From: Persephonella sp.
GTDB lineage: Bacteria > Aquificota > Aquificia > Aquificales > Hydrogenothermaceae
NCBI GenBank assembly: GCA_027081375.1
Contig: JALWKR010000100.1
Span: 1-5,376, forward strand
DNA length: 5,376 bases
Reading direction: 5' to 3'
Shown here: piece after piece, positions 4,825 to 5,376 of the stretch
How positions within the stretch are numbered: the stretch's first letter is position 1
Layout: every line of letters begins with the position of its first letter
Position numbers and translations under genes: made by a program
The notes under the pieces: model-generated
Database searches by the model: none
Seen by the model: only the letters and a program-made list of their open reading frames with translations
What the model was told of the DNA's origin: nothing

Positions 4825-5376
4825 TTGGCAGTAAGAATAATTTATGTAAGACACGCAGAAAGTTTATGGAACCCTATTGGAAAATATCAAGGGAGATTAG
4901 ATCCCGAGTTATCTGAAAGAGGTCACAAGCAGGCTCAACTTTTAGCTTTAACCTTAAAAAAGTATCAACCAACAGCTTTATACACTAGTCCTCTAAAAAG
5001 AACGTATATGACTGCAGAATATATAGCAAAAGAGCTAGGTTTAGATATAAACATAGATGAAGATATTATAGAGATAGATCACGGTGAATGGTCTGGAATG
5101 CTTGTAGAAGAAGTAAAAGAGAAGTATCCTGACCTTTTTAGACAGTGGCTCTATGAACCTGAAACTGTTAAGTTTCCTGGAGGAGAGACTCTTATAGATG
5201 TGTATAACAGAGTAAAAAAATTTCAGGAAAAAATGTTAGAAAAACATGATGGAGAAACAGTTGTAGCTGTTTCTCATACTGTTCCAATAAGAGCTTCTTT
5301 TGTAGCAGGTTTAGATATTCCATTATCAAAATTCTGGAGCTTTGGATGTGATAATGCTTCATACTCTATCTTAGAT
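4825..5376 (+). CDS. pspA: Metal-independent phosphoserine phosphatase, histidine-phosphatase (PspA) type, 3' partial
   Basis: The first 184 codons of a histidine phosphatase (phosphoglycerate-mutase-like) gene are present and run off the window in frame. Catalytic residues are all visible: the RHAE motif at 9-12 with nucleophile His10 and Arg9, Arg59 in SPLKRT (55-60), Glu83 as general acid in IIEIDHGEWSGM (81-92), and His151 in VAVSHT (147-152). From memory, the EIDHG-x-WSGMLVEEV stretch and SKFWSFGCDNASYS closely match PspA of Hydrogenobacter thermophilus. That enzyme is a cofactor-independent-of-metal phosphoserine phosphatase of about 211 residues, which would leave about 27 residues outside the window. 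A His just after the catalytic Glu (here His86) is reported to matter for phosphoserine use. The reaction would be the last step of serine synthesis (O-phosphoserine to serine). The symbol is that of the Hydrogenobacter gene and is unrelated to phage-shock PspA. A general phosphatase or phosphoglycerate mutase is the alternative. Confidence 0.85.
   Translation, partial: MAVRIIYVRHAESLWNPIGKYQGRLDPELSERGHKQAQLLALTLKKYQPTALYTSPLKRTYMTAEYIAKELGLDINIDEDIIEIDHGEWSGMLVEEVKEKYPDLFRQWLYEPETVKFPGGETLIDVYNRVKKFQEKMLEKHDGETVVAVSHTVPIRASFVAGLDIPLSKFWSFGCDNASYSILD

Noticed and set aside
1..5376. Defence system, mobile element or CRISPR array
   Set aside because: All long frames belong to recognisable housekeeping or flagellar families, and no direct-repeat array, transposase or attachment-site duplication was seen.

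Overview
The window is A+T-rich, gene-dense DNA, probably from a motile thermophilic bacterium of the Aquificota. The Hydrogenothermaceae (Sulfurihydrogenibium-like) branch is the best guess. This rests on low GC, heavy use of AGA and ATA codons, Lys/Glu/Ile-rich proteins, and above all a gene at the right edge that looks like the metal-independent phosphoserine phosphatase described from Hydrogenobacter thermophilus. The taxonomic call is inference. No mobile element, CRISPR array, tRNA or rRNA was seen.

Region 1 (1-2563, + strand) is a late flagellar filament cluster. It holds the 3' end of a flagellin gene, a hairpin, then flaG, fliD (filament cap), fliS (flagellin chaperone) and a small helical ORF in the usual fliT position. 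The genes are tightly packed: 3 nt between flaG and fliD, 12 nt between fliD and fliS, and a 19-nt overlap between fliS and the last ORF. The hairpin after flagellin could lower read-through, so that flagellin is made in large excess over the cap and chaperones.

Region 2 (2566-4064, - strand) is a compact three-gene operon read leftward: gcvH (lipoyl carrier of the glycine cleavage system), a tandem-ACT-domain protein resembling GcvR, and def (peptide deformylase). Each is separated by 3 nt. An extended -10 promoter and a strong Shine-Dalgarno precede gcvH. The operon converges on the flagellar cluster with only 2 nt between stop codons. A perfect 8-bp hairpin with T-rich tracts on both sides, inside the last codons of the fliT-like ORF, looks like a shared bidirectional terminator.

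Region 3 (4088-5376, + strand) is divergent from gcvH. It holds a YggS/PLPBP-family pyridoxal-phosphate homeostasis protein, then the first 184 codons of a histidine-phosphatase gene that starts with TTG and is cut by the window end. That last protein matches the Hydrogenobacter PspA-type phosphoserine phosphatase. Together with gcvH and the ACT protein it gives regions 2 and 3 a serine/glycine/one-carbon flavour.

Nothing here is a clearly new biological system. The points most worth following up are the PspA-type phosphatase beside a glycine-cleavage operon, the ACT-only protein as a possible glycine sensor, the terminator embedded in coding sequence, and the divergent fliT-like ORF.
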